Of a stretch of 64,000 bases of DNA, positions 37,552 to 48,410 are shown one piece after another. The notes under the pieces are model-generated. The model did no database searches, had not been told where the DNA came from, and worked only from the letters and a program-made list of their open reading frames with translations. The translations under genes and the position numbers were made by a program. Numbering within the stretch: the first letter of the stretch is position 1; each line of letters opens with the position of its first letter. Source of the stretch: Pseudomonas sp. ERMR1:02. Its GTDB lineage: Bacteria > Pseudomonadota > Gammaproteobacteria > Pseudomonadales > Pseudomonadaceae. Location: the NCBI RefSeq assembly GCF_002277815.1, contig NZ_NKJI01000007.1, positions 217,897 to 281,896 on the forward strand, written 5' to 3'.

Positions 37552-40145
37552 ATGAACACACAATTCCGCAAAACGCTGCCCGGCAGCCATCTGGATTATT
37601 TCGACGTCCGTGCGGCGGTCGATGCCATTGCGCCCGGCGCCTACGATACCCTGCCGTACACCTCCCGCGTGCTGGCGGAAAACCTTGTGCGTCGCTGCGA
37701 CCCGGCCACGCTCACCGAATCCCTGAAGCAATTCATCGAACGCAAACGCGACCTCGATTTTCCATGGTTCCCGGCCCGTGTGGTGTGCCACGACATCCTT
37801 GGCCAGACCGCGCTCGTGGACCTCGCCGGTCTGCGTGACGCCATCGCCCAGCAAGGCGGGGACCCGGCGCAAGTGAACCCGGTAGTGCCGACGCAATTGA
37901 TCGTCGACCACTCCCTGGCCGTCGAGCGTGGCGGCTTCGATCCCGAGGCGTTCGAGAAGAACCGCGCCATCGAAGATCGTCGCAATGAAGACCGGTTCCA
38001 CTTCATCAACTGGACCAAGAAGGCGTTCAAGAACGTCGACGTGATCCCGCCAGGCAACGGCATCATGCACCAGATCAACCTGGAGAAAATGTCTCCGGTG
38101 ATTCAGGTGCGTGACGGTGTCGCGTTCCCCGATACCTGCGTCGGCACCGACAGCCACACTCCGCACGTCGATGCGCTGGGTGTGATCGCCATTGGTGTCG
38201 GTGGCCTGGAAGCCGAGAGCGTGATGCTGGGCCGCGCGTCGTGGATGCGTCTGCCGGAAAGCGTCGGTGTTGAACTGACCGGCAAACTGCAACCGGGCAT
38301 CACCGCCACCGACATGGTGCTGGCGCTGACCGAATTCCTGCGCAAGCAAAAAGTGGTTGGCGCATGGCTGGAATTCTTCGGTGAAGGCGCCTCCGCGCTG
38401 ACCCTCGGCGACCGTGCGACCATTTCCAACATGGCTCCGGAATACGGCGCCACTGCGGCGATGTTCTACATCGATCAGCAGACCATCGACTACCTGAAAC
38501 TCACCGGCCGTGAAGACGAGCAGGTGCAGTTGGTTGAGAACTACGCCAAGCAGGTTGGCCTATGGGCGGACAGCCTGAAGGGCGCGCAATACGAGCGTGG
38601 CTTGACCTTTGATTTGTCCTCGGTGGTCCGCAACATGGCCGGCCCGAGCAACCCGCATGCACGCGTTGCAACCTCTGATCTGGCCGCCAAAGGCATCTCC
38701 GGCCAGTGGGAAGATGTGCCGGGTCAAATGCCGGACGGCGCGGTAATCATCGCCGCCATCACCAGCTGCACCAACACCAGCAACCCGCGCAACGTGATCG
38801 CCGCCGGCCTGCTGGCGCGCAACGCCAACAAGCTCGGCCTGGCCCGCAAGCCGTGGGTCAAATCGTCCCTGGCACCGGGCTCGAAAACCGTGGCGCTGTA
38901 CCTCGACGAAGCCGGTCTGACCGATGAGCTGGAGCAGCTCGGTTTCGGCGTCGTGGCCTTCGCCTGCACCACCTGCAACGGCATGTCCGGCGCGCTGGAT
39001 CCGGTGATCCAGCAAGAAATCATCGACCGCGACCTGTATGCCACCGCCGTACTGTCCGGTAACCGCAACTTTGACGGCCGGATTCACCCGTACGCCAAAC
39101 AAGCGTTCCTCGCCTCGCCGCCGCTGGTGGTCGCTTATGCCATCGCCGGTACCATCCGTTTCGACATTGAAAGGATGTGCTGGGCGTGGTCGATGGCAAG
39201 GAAATCCGCCTGAAAGATATCTGGCCGAGCGACGAAGAAATCGACGCCGTGGTGAAAGCTTCGGTGAAGCCTGAGCAGTTCCGTCAGGTCTACATCCCGA
39301 TGTTCGCCATCCACGAAGACACCGGTCCGAAAGTGGCGCCACTGTACGACTGGCGCGAGATGAGCACCTACATCCGCCGTCCGCCGTACTGGGAAGGCGC
39401 ACTGGCCGGCGCGCGTCCGCTCAAGGGTATGCGTCCGCTGGCGGTGCTGCCGGACAACATCACCACCGATCACCTGTCGCCTTCGAACGCGATCATGCTC
39501 GACAGCGCTGCCGGCGAATACCTGGCGAAAATGGGCCTGCCGGAAGAGGACTTCAACTCTTACGCCACCCACCGCGGTGACCACCTGACCGCGCAGCGCG
39601 CGACCTTCGCCAACCCGAAACTGTTCAACGAAATGGTTCTGGAAAACGGCAAGGTCAAGCAGGGCTCGCTGGCTCGCGTTGAGCCTGAAGGTCAGGTCAT
39701 GCGCATGTGGGAAGCCATCGAGACCTACATGGATCGCAAGCAGCCGCTGATCATCATCGCCGGCGCCGACTACGGTCAGGGCTCGTCCCGCGACTGGGCG
39801 GCCAAGGGCGTGCGTCTGGCGGGTGTGGAGGCGATTGCCGCCGAAGGTTTCGAGCGCATTCACCGCACTAACCTGGTGGGCATGGGCGTGTTGCCGCTGG
39901 AGTTCAAAGCGGGCACTAACCGTCACACCTTGGCCATCGACGGCAGCGAAACCTACGACGTGATCGGTGAGCGCACGCCGCGCGCCGACCTGACGCTGGT
40001 GATCCATCGCAAGAATGGCGAACGCGTCGACGTGCCGGTGACCTGCCGCCTCGACACCGCTGAAGAAGTGTCGATCTACGAGGCGGGCGGCGTGTTGCAA
40101 CGCTTCGCCCAGGACTTCCTCGAAGAATCGGCGGTTGCCGTTTAA
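37552..40145 (+). pseudogene. acnD: Fe/S-dependent 2-methylisocitrate dehydratase AcnD, frameshifted as read
   Basis: An aconitase-family enzyme that, with PrpF, converts 2-methylcitrate toward 2-methylisocitrate. The first 553 residues contain the cluster ligands (ITSCTNTSNPRN, ACTTCNGMSG) and break at FDIERM. The second frame continues LGVVDGKEIRLKDIWPSDEE and includes the ADYGQGSSRDWAAKG swivel motif to the C-terminus. AAA at 39170-39172 should be AAAA: then FDIEKDVLGVVDG reads through and the protein is 864 residues, the normal AcnD size. Probably a base-calling error. Confidence 0.92.
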
Positions 40146-40160
40146 CACGCGCTGTGTGGG

Positions 40161-40190
40161 CACGGGACTTCAGGTCCCGTGTTTGCTTTT
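40161..40190 (+). terminator. Intrinsic terminator inside the prp operon
   Basis: CACGGGAC and GTCCCGTG form an 8-bp stem with loop TTCAG, followed by a T-rich stretch (TTTGCTTTT). It lies between acnD and prpF, where it may reduce expression of prpF and prpD. Confidence 0.7.
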
Positions 40191-40211
40191 AAGGTAAGGA
40201 GTAAGCACACA

Positions 40212-41402
40212 ATGGCTCATACACCTCAGATCAAGATCCCCGCCACCTACATGCGCGGCGGCACCAGCAAAGGCGTGTTCTTCAGCCTCAAGGATTTGCC
40301 CGAAGCGGCACAGATTCCTGGCCCGGCCCGCGATGCCTTGTTGCTGCGCGTGATCGGCAGCCCCGACCCCTACGACAAGCAAATTGACGGCATGGGCGGC
40401 GCGACTTCCAGCACCAGCAAAACCGTGATCCTGTCGAAAAGCATCAAGGCCGATCACGACGTCGATTACCTGTTCGGTCAAGTGTCCATCGACAAACCTT
40501 TCGTCGACTGGAGCGGCAACTGCGGCAACCTCTCGGCCGCAGTCGGCTCATTCGCCGTCAGCAATGGCCTGGTGGACGCCAGCCGCATCCCGCACAACGG
40601 CGTTGCTGTTGTTCGCGTCTGGCAGGCCAACATCGGCAAGACCATCATCGCCCACGTGCCGATCACCAACGGTGAAGTGCAGGAAACCGGCGATTTCGAA
40701 CTCGATGGTGTGACATTCCCGGCCGCTGAAGTGCAAGTCGAATTTCTCGATCCTGCAGCGGAAGAAGAGGGTGGCGGTGGTTCGATGTTCCCCACCGGTA
40801 ACCTGATCGATGATCTGGAAGTGCCCGGCGTCGGCACGTTCAAGGCAACCATGATCAACGCCGGCATCCCGACGATTTTCGTCAATGCCCAAGACATCGG
40901 CTATACCGGCACTGAATTGCAGGGCGCGATCAACGGCGACCCTAAAGCGCTGCTGATGTTCGAAACCATCCGCGCTTATGGCGCACTGCGCATGGGCCTG
41001 ATTTCGAACGTTGACGAAGCGGCCAAACGGCAGCACACACCAAAGGTGGCGTTCGTGGCCAAGCCCGCGGACTATGTTGCTTCCAGCGGTAAAGCGATTA
41101 CGGCCGGTGATGTCGATTTGCTGGTGCGCGCGCTGTCCATGGGCAAGTTGCACCACGCAATGATGGGCACCGCAGCGGTGGCAATCGGCACGGCAGCAGC
41201 GATTTCCGGCACCTTGGTCAACCTCGCGGCAGGCGGTGTCGAGCGCAACGCGGTGCGCTTCGGTCATCCGTCCGGCACCTTACGTGTCGGCGCCGAGGCC
41301 AGCCTTGTTGACGGCGAATGGACCGTGAAGAAAGCCATCATGAGCCGCAGTGCACGGGTGTTGATGGAAGGTTTCGTCCGCGTGCCGGGTGATTCCTTCT
41401 AA
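40212..41402 (+). CDS. prpF: 2-methylaconitate cis-trans isomerase PrpF
   Basis: A 396-residue DapF-fold isomerase that acts with AcnD to use 2-methyl-trans-aconitate. Characteristic sequence includes PATYMRGGTSKGVFFS at the start, DWSGNCGNLSAAVGSFA and PTGNLIDDLEVPG; family members use a Lys near the latter rather than two Cys. The start MAHTPQIKI follows AAGGAG and gives the standard length. Its place after acnD is the usual one in organisms that use AcnD/PrpF. Confidence 0.95.
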   Translation: MAHTPQIKIPATYMRGGTSKGVFFSLKDLPEAAQIPGPARDALLLRVIGSPDPYDKQIDGMGGATSSTSKTVILSKSIKADHDVDYLFGQVSIDKPFVDWSGNCGNLSAAVGSFAVSNGLVDASRIPHNGVAVVRVWQANIGKTIIAHVPITNGEVQETGDFELDGVTFPAAEVQVEFLDPAAEEEGGGGSMFPTGNLIDDLEVPGVGTFKATMINAGIPTIFVNAQDIGYTGTELQGAINGDPKALLMFETIRAYGALRMGLISNVDEAAKRQHTPKVAFVAKPADYVASSGKAITAGDVDLLVRALSMGKLHHAMMGTAAVAIGTAAAISGTLVNLAAGGVERNAVRFGHPSGTLRVGAEASLVDGEWTVKKAIMSRSARVLMEGFVRVPGDSF

Positions 41403-41413
41403 GCGACACGAAC

Positions 41414-41492
41414 CCCTGTAGGAGCGAGGCTTGCCCGCGAAGGCGTCCTCGAGAACGCCAAAAGCTTCGCGGGCAAGCCTCGCTCCTACAGG
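41414..41492. repeat. REP pair between prpF and prpD
   Basis: CTGTAGGAGCGAGGCTTGCC facing GGCAAGCCTCGCTCCTACAG. Confidence 0.88.
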
Positions 41493-41585
41493 GGATTACA
41501 TTTCAAGAATAAGAATGTTGTCACAAGCCGAGATCGATCCCTGAACCGAGGTCCCATCAACGAACCACCGCTGAGTGAATCGAAC

Positions 41586-43070
41586 ATGAGCGCCAACGTT
41601 GACCTGAACAATCGCCCGGACTATGACCAAGTCCTGCAGGACATTGCCGATTACGTCCTCAACTTCAAGATCGAATCCAAAGAAGCATTGGACACCGCCC
41701 GCAACTGCCTGATGGACACTTTGGGCTGTGGCCTGCTGGCGCTGCGTTTTCCCGAATGCACCAAGCACCTGGGACCTGTGGTCGAAGGCACCGTCGTCCC
41801 GTTCGGTGCGCGCGTGCCTGGCACCTCTTATCGGCTGGATCCGGTCAAGGCCGCCTGGGACATCGGCTGCATCGTGCGCTGGCTAGACTACAACGACACC
41901 TGGCTCGCGGCTGAATGGGGTCATCCATCGGATAACCTCGGCGGCATTCTCGCGGTGGCTGACCATTTATCACAAAAAAACCTGGCCAATGGCGACGCAC
42001 CGCTGACGATTCGCGCTGTGCTCGAAGCGATGATCATGGCTCATGAAATTCAAGGCGTGATCGCCCTGGAAAACTCGTTCAACCGCGTCGGCCTCGATCA
42101 CGTGATTCTGGTGAAGGTCGCCTCGACCGCGGTCACCGCCAAACTGATGGGCGCCAACCGCGAGCAGTTACTTTCGGCCTTGTCCCACGCTTTCGCCGAC
42201 GGCCAGGCGTTGCGCACCTACCGTCATGCGCCGAATGCCGGTTCGCGCAAATCCTGGGCTGCGGGTGATGCGTCCAGTCGTGGTGTGCGTCTGGCGGACA
42301 TTGCGATGCGCGGCGAGATGGGTATTCCCGGCGTCTTGAGTGCCAGACAGTGGGGCTTTTACGACGTGTTGTTCAGTCATACCAACAACGATTTGGCGCT
42401 CAAGCCTGAAGAAAAGCGCGCCTTCAGTTTCTCCCGGGCGTACGGCAGTTATGTGATGGAAAACGTGTTGTTCAAGATCAGTTTTCCCGCCGAGTTCCAC
42501 GCACAAACCGCCTGCGAAGCCTCGGTGACCCTGCACCCGCAAGTTCGTAATCGTCTGCACGATATCGACAAAATCGTCATTACCACCCACGAATCGGCGA
42601 TCCGCATCATTTCCAAGGTCGGCCCGTTAGCCAATGCCGCCGACCGCGATCACTGCATCCAGTACATGGTCGCCGTGCCGCTGGCGTTCGGCAAGCTGGT
42701 GGCTGAGCACTACGAAGATGACTTTCACAAGGCGCATCCGATCATCGATGTACTGCGCGAGAAAATGGTCATCGTTGAAGACCCGCGCTACACCCGTGAA
42801 TATCTGGAGGCCGACAAGCGTTCTATCGCCAATGCCATACAGGTGTTTTTCAAGGATGGGTCCAGCACCGAAAACGTCATGGTGGAGTACCCGATTGGCC
42901 ATCGTCGGCGCCGTACGGATGGCATTCCGTTGCTGGAGGAGAAGTTCAAGGCGAACCTGGCGACGCGCTTTACTGCGCAGCGTAGCGCCGAGATTTTCGG
43001 GTTGTGCAAGGATCAGGCGCGGCTTGAGGCGACGCCGGTAAACCGGTTTGTGGATTTGTTTATCATCTAG
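41586..43070 (+). CDS. prpD: 2-methylcitrate dehydratase PrpD
   Basis: A 494-residue member of the MmgE/PrpD family, which dehydrates 2-methylcitrate without an iron-sulfur cluster. Recognisable segments are [46 protein letters not shown] and [14 protein letters not shown]. Having both prpD and acnD/prpF is common in Pseudomonas; which is the main dehydratase here is unclear. It is the last gene of the prp cluster. Confidence 0.95.
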   Translation: MSANVDLNNRPDYDQVLQDIADYVLNFKIESKEALDTARNCLMDTLGCGLLALRFPECTKHLGPVVEGTVVPFGARVPGTSYRLDPVKAAWDIGCIVRWLDYNDTWLAAEWGHPSDNLGGILAVADHLSQKNLANGDAPLTIRAVLEAMIMAHEIQGVIALENSFNRVGLDHVILVKVASTAVTAKLMGANREQLLSALSHAFADGQALRTYRHAPNAGSRKSWAAGDASSRGVRLADIAMRGEMGIPGVLSARQWGFYDVLFSHTNNDLALKPEEKRAFSFSRAYGSYVMENVLFKISFPAEFHAQTACEASVTLHPQVRNRLHDIDKIVITTHESAIRIISKVGPLANAADRDHCIQYMVAVPLAFGKLVAEHYEDDFHKAHPIIDVLREKMVIVEDPRYTREYLEADKRSIANAIQVFFKDGSSTENVMVEYPIGHRRRRTDGIPLLEEKFKANLATRFTAQRSAEIFGLCKDQARLEATPVNRFVDLFII

Positions 43071-43088
43071 GAGACCGCGTTATCGTTC

Positions 43089-43180
43089 ATCGCGGGCAAG
43101 CCTCGCTCCCACAGGTTTTCTGTTGGTTGCAAAATTTACATTCACAACAGAACCCTGTGGGAGCGGGCTTGCCCGCGAAG
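43089..43180. repeat. REP pair
   Basis: CGCGGGCAAGCCTCGCTCCC facing GGGAGCGGGCTTGCCCGCG, between the convergent prpD and ppsR genes. Confidence 0.87.
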
Positions 43181-43203
43181 GCGGCATGTCAGGCGCTACA
43201 AAT

Positions 43204-44022
43204 CTATTTGAACCGCCGCTCGACGCCTTTCTCTACAAGGATCTTCGCCGAAATTTCTTCAACGGAAAAATGCGTGGAATTGATATTCGGAATGTTCTCG
43301 CGGCGGAACAGGTTTTCAACCTCGCGCACTTCGAATTCGCACTGGGCGTAGCTCGAATAGCGGCTGTTGGGCTTGCGCTCGTTGCGGATCGCGGTCAGGC
43401 GGTCCGGGTCGATGGTCAGGCCGAACAGCTTGTGCTGGTGGGCGCGCAGGGCGCTTGGCAGTTGCAGGCGTTCCATGTCGTCTTCGGTCAGCGGGTAGTT
43501 GGCCGCGCGGATGCCGAATTGCATGGCCATGTACAGGCAGGTCGGGGTCTTGCCGCAGCGCGACACGCCTACCAGGATCAGGTCGGCCTTGTCGTAATAG
43601 TGCGTGCGGGCGCCGTCGTCGTTGTCGAGGGCGAAATTCACCGCCTCGATACGTTCCATGTAATTTGAGTTGCTGCCAATGGAATGAGATTTGCCGACGG
43701 TATAGGAAGAATGCTCGGTCAGTTCCTGTTCAAGAGGCGCCAGGAAGGTCGAGAAAATGTCGATCATGAAACCATTGGAAGTCGCGAGGATCTCACGGAT
43801 GTCCTGATTGACGATGGTGTCGAAGATGATCGGGCGGAAGCCGTCGGTTTCGGCAGCTTTGTTGATTTGTTGTACCATGGCCCGCGCTTTGTCCGCGTTG
43901 TCGATGTACGGCCGCGTGACTTTGCTGAAGGTAATATTTTCGAACTGCGCCAGAAGGCTTTGACCCAGGGTTTCGGCGGTAATGCCGGTACCATCGGAGA
44001 TAAAGAAAGCAGATCGTTTCAT
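43204..44022 (-). CDS. ppsR: PEP synthase regulatory protein (bifunctional kinase/phosphotransferase)
   Basis: A 272-residue DUF299 protein that inactivates PEP synthase by ADP-dependent phosphorylation of a Thr and reverses this with phosphate. The P-loop [15 protein letters not shown] is near residue 150, and the start [20 protein letters not shown] is the family N-terminus. It is divergent from ppsA across 174 bases, the normal arrangement. Upstream in-frame codons were not used. Confidence 0.94.
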   Translation of the reverse strand: MKRSAFFISDGTGITAETLGQSLLAQFENITFSKVTRPYIDNADKARAMVQQINKAAETDGFRPIIFDTIVNQDIREILATSNGFMIDIFSTFLAPLEQELTEHSSYTVGKSHSIGSNSNYMERIEAVNFALDNDDGARTHYYDKADLILVGVSRCGKTPTCLYMAMQFGIRAANYPLTEDDMERLQLPSALRAHQHKLFGLTIDPDRLTAIRNERKPNSRYSSYAQCEFEVREVENLFRRENIPNINSTHFSVEEISAKILVEKGVERRFK

Positions 44023-44196
44023 TTGCACCTTGGGCCTTAAGCTAGTGACGAATCTTGGATATGATAGGCGCGATTTGCCGGCCGCCAATGGCCCGCATTC
44101 TCACTTATTTTCCAGGTCCAGGCCATACAGCTGGCAAACGCTCCCCCGAGCAGCCGGCTTCTGAGCTTTTCCAACACAGTTAGTGGAGAGATCACC

Positions 44197-46572
44197 TTGG
44201 TAGAGTACGTAGTTTCCCTCGATAAGCTCGGCAAACACGATGTTGAGCATGTGGGGGGCAAGAACGCATCCCTCGGCGAGATGATCAGCAACCTTGCAGG
44301 TGCCGGTGTATCGGTGCCCGGTGGCTTCGCCACGACCGCTCAGGCTTATCGTGATTTCCTGGAGCTGAGCGGCCTGAACCAGCAGATTCACGACGCCCTT
44401 GATGCCCTGGACGTCGACGACGTGAATGCTCTGGCCAAGACCGGCGCCCAGATCCGCCAATGGATCATGGAAGCCGAGTTCCCTGAAAAACTGAATGCCG
44501 AAATCCGCACCGCTTTCGCCACGCTATCCGCCGGCAACCCTGACGTAGCCGTGGCCGTGCGCTCTTCCGCTACCGCCGAAGACCTGCCGGACGCCTCCTT
44601 CGCCGGTCAGCAGGAAACCTTCCTGAACATCCGTGGTGTCGAAAACGTCATTCGCGCCGCCAAAGAGGTGTTCGCCTCCCTTTTCAACGATCGCGCGATT
44701 TCCTACCGCGTGCATCAGGGCTTCGACCACAAGTTGGTAGCCCTGTCGGCCGGCGTACAGCGCATGGTCCGCTCTGAAACCGGCACCGCCGGCGTGATGT
44801 TCACCCTCGATACCGAATCGGGCTTCCGTGACGTGGTGTTCATCACCGGCGCCTACGGCCTGGGTGAAACCGTCGTACAAGGCGCGGTCAACCCGGATGA
44901 GTTCTACGTCCACAAAGGTACGCTGGCCGCCGGTCGCCCGGCGATCCTGCGCCGCAACCTGGGCAGCAAGGCCATCAAGATGATCTACGGCGACGAGGCC
45001 AAGGCCGGTCGTTCGGTCAAGACCGTCGATGTCGACAAGGCCGATCGCGCACGTTTCTGCCTGACCGACGCCGAAGTCAGCGAACTGGCCAAGCAGGCGA
45101 TGATCATCGAGAAGCACTACCAGTGCCCGATGGACATCGAATGGGCCAAGGACGGTGACGACGGCAAGCTGTACATCGTGCAAGCTCGTCCGGAAACCGT
45201 GAAGAGCCGCACCCAGGCCAACGTCATGGAACGTTACCTGTTGAAAGAAACCGGCACCGTGCTGGTGGAAGGCCGTGCCATTGGCCAGCGCATCGGCGCC
45301 GGCAAGGTCCGCATCATCAAGGACGTGTCCGAGATGGACAAAGTCCAGCCAGGCGACGTACTGGTATCCGACATGACCGACCCGGACTGGGAACCGGTCA
45401 TGAAGCGCGCCAGCGCCATCGTCACCAACCGTGGCGGTCGTACCTGCCACGCGGCGATCATTGCTCGCGAGCTGGGCATTCCAGCGGTAGTCGGTTGCGG
45501 TAACGCCACCCAGCTGTTGAAAGACGGCCAGGGCGTGACCGTTTCCTGCGCTGAAGGCGACACCGGCTTCATCTTCGAAGGTGAATTGGGCTTCGACATC
45601 AAGAAGAACTCCGTAGACGCCATGCCGGACCTGCCGTTCAAGATCATGATGAACGTCGGCAACCCGGACCGTGCCTTCGACTTCGCGCAGCTGCCGAACG
45701 CCGGTGTGGGCCTGGCCCGCCTGGAATTCATCATCAACCGTATGATCGGCGTTCACCCTAAAGCGCTGCTGAACTACGACGGCCTGCCGCAGGACATCAA
45801 GGACAGCGTCGACAAGCGCATTGCTGGTTACAACGACCCGGTCGGCTTCTATGTCGAGAAACTGGTCGAGGGCATCAGCACCCTGGCCGCTGCGTTCTAC
45901 CCGAAAAAGGTCATCGTGCGTCTGTCGGACTTCAAGTCCAACGAATACGCCAACCTGATCGGCGGCAAGCTCTACGAGCCGGAAGAAGAGAACCCGATGC
46001 TGGGCTTCCGTGGCGCCTCGCGTTACATCAGCGAATCGTTCCGTGACTGCTTCGAACTCGAATGCCGCGCCCTCAAGCGCGTGCGCAACGAGATGGGCCT
46101 GACCAACGTCGAAATCATGGTGCCGTTCGTCCGTACCCTCGGTGAAGCGAGCCAGGTGGTGGACCTGCTGGCCGAAAACGGCCTGGCCCGTGGCCAGAAC
46201 GGTCTGCGCGTCATCATGATGTGCGAACTGCCGTCCAACGCGATTCTGGCTGAAGAGTTCCTCGAATTCTTCGACGGTTTCTCCATCGGCTCCAACGACC
46301 TGACTCAGTTGACCCTGGGCCTGGATCGTGACTCCGGGATCATCGCGCATTTGTTCGACGAGCGTAATCCTGCGGTCAAGAAGCTGCTGGGCAACGCTAT
46401 TGCCGCGTGCAACAAGGCCGGCAAGTACATCGGTATTTGCGGTCAGGGTCCTTCGGACCACCCTGATCTGGCCAAATGGCTGATGGAGCAGGGCATTGAA
46501 AGCGTTTCGTTGAACCCCGATTCCGTACTGGAAACCTGGTTCTTCCTGGCTGAAGGTCAAGCTTCGGCTTGA
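44197..46572 (+). CDS. ppsA: Phosphoenolpyruvate synthase
   Basis: A 791-residue enzyme making PEP from pyruvate and ATP for gluconeogenesis, which fits its place beside propionate genes that yield pyruvate. The swivel domain has the phosphorylated His in [19 protein letters not shown]; the preceding Thr is the PpsR target. The C-terminal barrel has [15 protein letters not shown] and [11 protein letters not shown] (catalytic Cys). The start is TTG ([11 protein letters not shown]) preceded by GGAGAG. Confidence 0.95.
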   Translation: MVEYVVSLDKLGKHDVEHVGGKNASLGEMISNLAGAGVSVPGGFATTAQAYRDFLELSGLNQQIHDALDALDVDDVNALAKTGAQIRQWIMEAEFPEKLNAEIRTAFATLSAGNPDVAVAVRSSATAEDLPDASFAGQQETFLNIRGVENVIRAAKEVFASLFNDRAISYRVHQGFDHKLVALSAGVQRMVRSETGTAGVMFTLDTESGFRDVVFITGAYGLGETVVQGAVNPDEFYVHKGTLAAGRPAILRRNLGSKAIKMIYGDEAKAGRSVKTVDVDKADRARFCLTDAEVSELAKQAMIIEKHYQCPMDIEWAKDGDDGKLYIVQARPETVKSRTQANVMERYLLKETGTVLVEGRAIGQRIGAGKVRIIKDVSEMDKVQPGDVLVSDMTDPDWEPVMKRASAIVTNRGGRTCHAAIIARELGIPAVVGCGNATQLLKDGQGVTVSCAEGDTGFIFEGELGFDIKKNSVDAMPDLPFKIMMNVGNPDRAFDFAQLPNAGVGLARLEFIINRMIGVHPKALLNYDGLPQDIKDSVDKRIAGYNDPVGFYVEKLVEGISTLAAAFYPKKVIVRLSDFKSNEYANLIGGKLYEPEEENPMLGFRGASRYISESFRDCFELECRALKRVRNEMGLTNVEIMVPFVRTLGEASQVVDLLAENGLARGQNGLRVIMMCELPSNAILAEEFLEFFDGFSIGSNDLTQLTLGLDRDSGIIAHLFDERNPAVKKLLGNAIAACNKAGKYIGICGQGPSDHPDLAKWLMEQGIESVSLNPDSVLETWFFLAEGQASA

Positions 46573-46582
46573 ACGGGACGCT

Positions 46583-46686
46583 CCCTGTAGGAGCGAGCCT
46601 GCTCGCGATGGTCGCTAACGATGACGCGGGGCTTCAGATGCCCCGTGATGTCCTGAAGTCCATCGCGAGCGTGCTCGCTCCTACAG
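46583..46686. repeat. REP pair
   Basis: CCTGTAGGAGCGAGCCTGCT facing GCGAGCGTGCTCGCTCCTACAG; the spacer holds CGGGGCTTCAGATGCCCCG as in the pair near 37.4 kb. Confidence 0.86.
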
Positions 46687-46715
46687 TTATCGCGGTCATT
46701 GACCAGATTTAAGCA

Positions 46716-46746
46716 GGGCGGGCTCCTCCCCAAGCCGCCCTTTTTT
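46716..46746 (+). terminator. Intrinsic terminator after ppsA
   Basis: GGGCGGGCT pairs with AGCCGCCC (one bulged G), followed by six T, just before the hydrolase gene. Confidence 0.8.
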
Positions 46747-46758
46747 GTGCAAGAGACT

Positions 46759-47748
46759 ATGCAAAGCAGCAGCAACCTATTTCCTGTCGCCCTGATCAGC
46801 GCCGAGCGGCGCGGTGATCTGAGCGAAGATGTCTATCGTTTGAAACCGGCCAACAGCCCTGACGGTACCGTCGAACTGGCGGTGACGCGTCTTGGCATGG
46901 CCGATGAGCCGGCGGTGCGTGGCGTGCCGGTGATCTTGTTGCACGGCAGTTTTTCCAATCGACGTTTCTGGTTTTCTCCCAAGGGGCTGGGTCTGGGAGC
47001 TTATCTGACGCGCCTGGGATTCGATGTGTGGATTGCGGAAATGCGCGGTCACGGCTTGTCCCAGCGCAACCAGAACTACCGCAAGAACCGCGTCGCCGAC
47101 TATGCGCGTTACGATCTGCCGGCCATTGGCGCATTCGTGCGCGAGCAAAGCGGCCAGGTTCCACACTGGATCGGCCACTCGCTGGGCGGCATTACCCTGG
47201 CGGCAGCGCTGGGTGGTGAGTACATCGGCGAGCCTGTGGTCGCGTCCGCGGCGTTTTTTGGCACGCAAGTCAGCCGCACCTACTGGCCGTTGAAGATTCC
47301 GCCGGTAGAATGGAGCGGGCGCTTCATTCTCAAGCGTTTTGCCCAGCTGTCCGGTTCACGACTCAAGCGCGGTCCGGAGGACGAGCCCATTGGCCTGGCC
47401 CTGGAAAGCATGCGTTGGTACGGCCTGTTCGGGCGTTTCGGCGATGCCGACAAGGACTGGTGGGCGGGTTTGGCTGAGGTCAAACTGCCGGTGCTGGCGG
47501 TGAGCGCCGCGGGTGATCATCAGGATCCGGCCTGGGCTTGTCGCAAGTTGTTCGATCAGGTGGGTTCCGAGCACAAGCAATTTATCAACCTGGGGCGCGA
47601 GCAGGGTTTTGCTGACAATTTCGGTCACGTGGAAATGCTGGTCAGCAAAGCCGCCCAGGCTGAAGTCTGGCCCTTGGTGGCCCGCTGGCTGGCTGATCAA
47701 CACACGCAGCTGTTGGGCGAGCAAGCGAATTTGAGCGCAGCAATCTAA
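46759..47748 (+). CDS. Alpha/beta hydrolase
   Basis: A 329-residue alpha/beta-hydrolase. The strand-loop LLHGSFSNRRFWF holds the oxyanion residues, the nucleophile elbow is GHSLGG (Ser), and a late Asp (AVSAAGDHQDP) and His (DNFGHVEML) complete the triad. No signal peptide. Its place between ppsA and rraA is that of a conserved esterase/lipase-like gene in P. aeruginosa. The substrate is unknown. The start MQSSSNLFP lies just after the ppsA terminator. Confidence 0.86.
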   Translation: MQSSSNLFPVALISAERRGDLSEDVYRLKPANSPDGTVELAVTRLGMADEPAVRGVPVILLHGSFSNRRFWFSPKGLGLGAYLTRLGFDVWIAEMRGHGLSQRNQNYRKNRVADYARYDLPAIGAFVREQSGQVPHWIGHSLGGITLAAALGGEYIGEPVVASAAFFGTQVSRTYWPLKIPPVEWSGRFILKRFAQLSGSRLKRGPEDEPIGLALESMRWYGLFGRFGDADKDWWAGLAEVKLPVLAVSAAGDHQDPAWACRKLFDQVGSEHKQFINLGREQGFADNFGHVEMLVSKAAQAEVWPLVARWLADQHTQLLGEQANLSAAI

Positions 47749-47885
47749 GCTGGACGCTCTATCAGAGGCATTTCGCTCTGATTGGCTTGCGGCTAAGATA
47801 TGACGCATTGAGCTGTTCTGGTCATTTTCGATGATTGAATCATCAGTGATGTTCGTGCTGTCTTCCTCTTTACAGGAGTTTCTCG

Positions 47886-48377
47886 ATGAACCATTACCTC
47901 ACGCCTGACCTGTGCGACGCCTACCCGGAGCTGGTGCAGGTGTTGGAACCGATGTTCAGCAATTTCGGTGGCCGTGATTCCTTCGGCGGCGAAATCGTGA
48001 CCATCAAATGCTTCGAAGACAACTCGCGGGTCAAGGAGCAGGTCGAGCTCCAAGGTAATGGCAAGGTGCTGGTGGTTGACGGTGGCGGTTCCCTGCGTCA
48101 TGCGTTGCTGGGTGACATGCTGGCCGAGAAAGCCGCGAAAAACGGTTGGGAAGGGCTGGTGATCTACGGTTGCATCCGCGACGTCGATATCATTGCGCAG
48201 ACCGATCTGGGCGTGCAGGCCCTCGCCAGCCACCCGAGGAAGTCCGACAGGCGCGGGCTCGGCGATCTCAACGTTGCGGTGACCTTTGCCGGCGTGACCT
48301 TCCATCCAGGTCATTACATCTATGCGGACAACAACGGCGTGATCATCTCGCCAAGCCCGCTTGCAATGCCTGAGTAA
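47886..48377 (+). CDS. rraA: Ribonuclease E activity regulator RraA
   Basis: A 163-residue protein of the RraA fold. In E. coli RraA binds and inhibits RNase E; related proteins are aldolases, so an enzymatic role is also possible. Motifs are [15 protein letters not shown] at the start, [20 protein letters not shown] and [10 protein letters not shown]. The GNHGVF-like C-terminal part ([13 protein letters not shown]) is typical. AGGAGTTTCTCG precedes the ATG. Confidence 0.93.
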   Translation: MNHYLTPDLCDAYPELVQVLEPMFSNFGGRDSFGGEIVTIKCFEDNSRVKEQVELQGNGKVLVVDGGGSLRHALLGDMLAEKAAKNGWEGLVIYGCIRDVDIIAQTDLGVQALASHPRKSDRRGLGDLNVAVTFAGVTFHPGHYIYADNNGVIISPSPLAMPE

Positions 48378-48410
48378 GATTTGCAGATTTTTTTGAAGAA
48401 TGGATTGCGG

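Noticed and set aside
36223..38349. 708-codon minus-strand frame across prpC and acnD
   Set aside because: It is antisense to two clear enzymes and passes through a REP pair; the composition is not protein-like.
44524..46560. 678-codon minus-strand frame across ppsA
   Set aside because: Antisense to a highly conserved gene; the frame stays open only because of third-position GC bias.
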